Positions 6,991-10,275 of a DNA stretch of 10,275 bases are shown one piece after another. The translations under genes and the position numbers were made by a program. How positions within the stretch are numbered: the first letter of the stretch is position 1; each line of letters begins with the position of its first letter. The stretch spans positions 1 through 10,275 of the forward strand of contig JAAAIG010000570.1 in NCBI GenBank assembly GCA_015852425.1, given 5' to 3'. The stretch is from Gryganskiella cystojenkinii (taxonomy: Eukaryota > Mortierellomycota > Mortierellomycetes > Mortierellales > Mortierellaceae). Under the pieces are notes generated by a model. It made no database searches. It was not told where the DNA came from and saw nothing but the letters and a program-made list of their open reading frames with translations.

Positions 6991-8854
6991 CCGGCCCCCA
7001 AATCAACATTCCAGGACTCGGACAAATCCGAGGCATTCTGGCCGAGAATCAGCCATCGGTCGCAAAGTTCCTCAACGTCCCTTACGCTACCGTCCCTGAA
7101 CGCTGGCGACCCGCTGTCAGGGCTACGCCATGGGCCGGTATCAGAGACGCAAGTGTTCAAGGGTAACACCACTGACTGAATGCTCCTGTACACAAAATCT
7201 CCAGCTACTGTATGAACTCTCCTCTGCCATTTTTTTCTTCATAAATATACAAAGACTGACGGTTCAAAATGATTCTGGAAAAATAATTAGACCGGTCTGC
7301 CATCAACCGGCAAGCGAAAACCCCTTGGTGAGCATGAGCATGGACGCCGTCGACGAGGACGACGAAGTCGCTTATAGTAAAGTCTTTAACGAGGAACACT
7401 GCCTCAACCTCAACATCTTTAGTCCTCAAGGACACTTTGACAACCACTTCAAGGACAAACCCCTGCTCCCGGTCATGGTCTGGATTCACGGTGGTGGATA
7501 CAAGGACGGAAGCAACGCCATGAACCTTTACGAAGCCTCCAATCTGGTCGCTCATTCCATCCGTCAACTTGGTCGACCTGTTATCGTCGTCACGATGAAT
7601 TACCGTCTCAACTACTTTGGATTTCTATCCTCAACAGAACTGGTCCAGGACGTGAATAACGACTCTCGACTTTCGGACAAGAACAGCGAGAAGAGTGTAG
7701 GTAACTGGGGTCTTTTGGATCAAAAGATTGCTCTCGAATGGGTACGGGACCATATTGGAGCCTTTGGAGGTAATGCGGGCGATATCACGGTCTTTGGCGA
7801 GTCAGCAGGAGCAGCCTCGATTGGATACCATATGACGATCAAGTCCCACCACGGTCTCTTCCACCGTGCTATCCTCCAGTCTGGAACTGTGACAACCATG
7901 ATGGCCGGTCGACCCGAGTTCGAGGGTCAACGGTACTTCAATAACCTCTGCAAGCACTTTGGACTGGACAAGGCGGAGCTTTCGGGAGCTGAAAAACTGG
8001 AGCGATTGAAAAAGATTCCTGGAAAGGAGCTGGTCAAGGCCGCGGACAACGGCAAGGTCGGTATGTTCTTGCCCACAATAGATAACGTCTTGATCCACGG
8101 CGACACTCGCGAATGGACCCATGATCCTTCCAAATACGATCCAGGACTCAAGTCCGTTATGTTGGGCGACTGTCGCGATGAGGGCGTGATGTTCGTGCCC
8201 GTCCTCGGCGCAAAGTCTTTAAAGCGCTGGCCTCGATTCCAGGCCCGAAACTGTGCCCCCGGTCTGGAGAAGGAGTTTGAGGCGATCTATGGCGTCCCCA
8301 AAACGGATGCCGAAGCAGCAGCGATCTCGGCCTTGGTCCTGAGCGATTCCGTGTTTTTGTACCCTATCCATGCAGCGACTCGGGCACTGATGAGTTCGTC
8401 CGAGGTAGCTGGTCAGCGCAAAGAGCCTTTGGAAATTGCGCGGTTCCATTTCGATCATCCTCTTCAGATCGTCGAGGACATGGAGCTGGGACTGGGTGCA
8501 CATCATGGGGCCGAATTGCCGTTTGTCTTTGGATCGGATGCGTACCTGGACATGTTTACAGAACAAGAAAAGGCACTCAACAAGAGAATGATGGAGGTCT
8601 GGATCCTGTTTGCCTGGGGTGAAACGAGTCGTGAGCACGGATTGCGATTTGGCCAGAACTCGCTTTTGCCCGCGGATATTGGCGTTGGTGGCCAAAAGAG
8701 GGAGGCGATCACGTTCACGGAAGAATGTACGGTCGAGAAAAAGTTGGTCGAGCGTCTGGACGAGAGGACTTTGGTATACTGGCGAAAACATGAGCAGGCG
8801 ATCAAGGTCTGGAACGAGGAGCATGCCCGCAAAAAACAACAGTCCAAGCTTTAG
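6987..8854 (+). CDS. Type B carboxylesterase (intact catalytic triad), two exons
   Basis: Exons 6987-7162 and 7291-8854 splice to 1740 bases, 579 residues, near the family's usual length. The 128-base intron is GT-AG, phase 2, with a CTGAC branch-like site at 7256-7260. The enzyme should hydrolyse carboxylic esters through an alpha/beta hydrolase fold; the substrate cannot be told. Visible features are GPVC (59-62) and HCLNLNIF (95-102), the two cysteines of the conserved loop, then the oxyanion HGGGY (125-129), NYRLNYFGFLSS (162-173), SVGNWGLLD (194-202), and GESAG with nucleophile Ser230 (codon TCA, 7802-7804). Glu356 in DEG and His464 in AHHG (codon CAT, 8504-8506) complete the triad. There is no signal peptide or membrane segment, so a cytosolic enzyme is likely. 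The ATG at 6987 is the first in frame and aligns with the paralogue's core. The gene lies head to head with its catalytically altered paralogue and shares its first intron position. The C-terminus is charged, ending in a Lys/Gln-rich tail. Confidence 0.93.
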
Positions 8855-10275
8855 ACAGGAAGCCTAAAGAAACCATGCCTTCCTTTTTTTTTGAAACTTG
8901 CGTTTTCACCCAAGATCGTTAAATTTTGATTCGAGTCTGAAATCGTATTATATTATCTTCTCGTTCATACACATTCCACTCGTCCATCCCTCTCGTCAGT
9001 GCCTGGGGAAGGATGGTTGGTACCGGCAAATGGCGGAAATTTGCCACCTTGAACGGAACCAACGGTTTGCTGCGATTACGGTCGTGCTGTTAAAGACAGA
9101 AAAAGGACAGATGACGGTGTGAGAACAGTTTCCAGAGCATGTTCATATTCCTTCTATTACATGGCAAGGGTGATGACAGCTCGAAATAAGACTACATGCC
9201 GAAGGAGTACCAGTCGCACCTGGACAAGAAGATGAACGTCATGGCGGTTTCTGGTCTTTGGAAGATTCAACAGCACGAATAGCGAGTTCATTTGAAAGTT
9301 CTGGTTGAGAACTTTTAAGGAAAATTGTTGAAGGAAGAAAGATCCGCTTTTCTTTGAGGATCGACATATTGCCCTGGGAGCTGATTCTCTTCTTGAACCA
9401 TACCGAGCGCCACAAGGTACTCGAGCCAATCAGCGACAGCTGCGTTGATGATACCATGTCTTTTTTCCTTTGTTATGGTGACAACCCCGCCACTGTCTTC
9501 CACGTCCTTCACTGTGCAAATTCTTGGGGCTACTTTTTTTTGACGCCCCCTCTCATCAATTAAGACAGAAAATGTGAGCACCCGAGGGAAACACAGCGAC
9601 CAACACAGCCAAGGTGAACAAGATTTAAGGCGAAAATTTTAAGAGACACAGAGGCGGTCGCAAGCTTCCCTCTCTTCGCGCCCAGATATCATCACACCAA
9701 CGATAGAAAAGGTTCTTGATCCGCGACTCTTGCTTCTCTCGCGTCTAAATTGTTCTTTGTCCATCTTTCTATCTGTTTCCTGTCATACAATACTCGTAGT
9801 TTTGTTCCTTAACATTTGTGGTGTGATTTGGCGTGACTCTTTATGGTTCTGCATTTGGTCCTATTCTGCAAAAACAATCACCGAACAAAGTCAGTTTGAT
9901 AGAGTGACAACTGCCCCGAAGAGTCACTCAAAAAGGATTGCGATAAAAACTGTGCCTCCTCCCTCTCTTCAGACCGACCTCATAACCGCCTGCAAGCTCC
10001 TTCCTGGACAAGGAAGTATCCCCTTCCCCTCGTCTAGGGCTAGCCCTACCCTCGTCTTCGACTCGTTCTTCCCTCCCATCCGAAAACAATCTCACCGTTT
10101 CCTGCGAGGTCGTGCTTGTAACTGTCCATGGAACTGTCCTTTTCATCGACAGACTTGGAGCCTGAAGCTGTGTCAAAATAATTCAAGTATCATTGTCCCC
10201 AAGTCTGGATGGGTTGGTAAGCGTCATGCTTGACTTGAAGAGTATTCATTGTCCCCATCTTTATTATGTTGTCAA
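8855..10275. other. Intergenic region to the right end, no supported gene
   Basis: The first about 100 bases are the 3' region of the plus-strand esterase, with a T-run near 8883-8892 and a TATTATATTATC stretch near 8946-8957 that may mark the transcript end. From about 9000 to 9580 short coding-like pieces occur on both strands without a complete gene. From about 9670 to 10130 the plus strand is pyrimidine-rich and looks like promoter and leader of a gene to the right. An ATG at 10128 opens 17 codons (MELSFSSTDLEPEAVSK) followed by TAA, which could be the beginning of a first exon but is far from proof. A frame of 167 codons at 9730-10233 starts only with TTG and has no recognisable domain. 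Confidence 0.45.
9196..9581. other. Short coding-like fragments, possible gene remnant
   Basis: On the plus strand, 9196-9282 reads 28 codons from ATG (MPKEYQSHLDKKMNVMAVSG, then eight more) to TAG with gene-like composition. On the minus strand, 9581-9315 reads an 88-codon frame with gene-like codon choice but no ATG at its start (GTG), and on the plus strand an overlapping 69-codon frame at 9354-9563 starts only with TTG. None matches a family I know. They could be a decayed gene or transposon, an unrecognised short spliced gene, or chance. Confidence 0.2.

Noticed and set aside
7130..7290. Continuous frame that would start the active esterase at 7130 without splicing
   Set aside because: It would drop the N-terminal block shared with the paralogue (FLNVPYA, RWRPAV) and read through the intron. 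Splicing 7162 to 7291 restores GPVC in the same place and phase as in the other copy.
7205..8847. Several minus-strand frames of 70-206 codons opposite the active esterase
   Set aside because: They are antisense shadows of a gene with a complete catalytic motif set.
9730..10233. Plus-strand 167-codon frame
   Set aside because: It begins with TTG, has no recognised domain, and lies in pyrimidine-rich DNA that favours open frames.

Overview
The window looks like nuclear DNA from a filamentous, early-diverging fungus, probably Mucoromycota and perhaps the Mortierella group. The reasons are short GT-AG introns of about 85-135 bases, a GPI-anchored Ser/Thr-rich cell-wall protein on a fungal plan, a fungal-type asparagine synthetase C-terminus, and widely spaced single genes without operons. 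The lineage is inferred from style and not from a database search.

Layout from left to right: (1) 1-420, plus strand, the 3' end of a glutamine-hydrolysing asparagine synthetase gene that enters from the left. (2) 421-1494, about 1.1 kb between convergent genes with no gene I can defend. (3) 1495-2954, minus strand, a five-exon gene, one exon only 10 bases long, for a 344-residue secreted, cysteine-rich protein with a Thr/Ser/Lys stalk and a GPI-type tail; the globular part resembles the MP88-type fungal surface mannoproteins. (4) 2955-4235, about 1.3 kb of non-coding DNA with a TATA-like box for gene 3. (5) 4236-6347, minus strand, a three-exon type B carboxylesterase homologue of 638 residues. 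(6) 6348-6986, a 639-base divergent promoter region. (7) 6987-8854, plus strand, a two-exon type B carboxylesterase of 579 residues. (8) 8855-10275, about 1.4 kb with no convincing gene, but with short coding-like fragments near 9000-9580.

The most interesting part is the head-to-head esterase pair (4236-8854). The two proteins are clear paralogues and share an intron at the same place and phase. The plus-strand copy keeps the whole catalytic apparatus: oxyanion HGGG, Ser230 in GESAG, Glu356 and His464. The minus-strand copy keeps the fold-defining blocks and an intact spliced frame but has lost the oxyanion motif, the nucleophile (Ser to Ala), the catalytic histidine (His to Gln) and one cysteine of the family's conserved loop disulfide. 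It reads as a maintained pseudoenzyme divergently arranged with its presumably active sister, so a regulatory, binding or partner role is a reasonable hypothesis, not a demonstrated one.

The gene models were built by hand. In all three spliced genes the intron phases close exactly and the total coding lengths are multiples of three, which is good internal support, but no transcript data were available.
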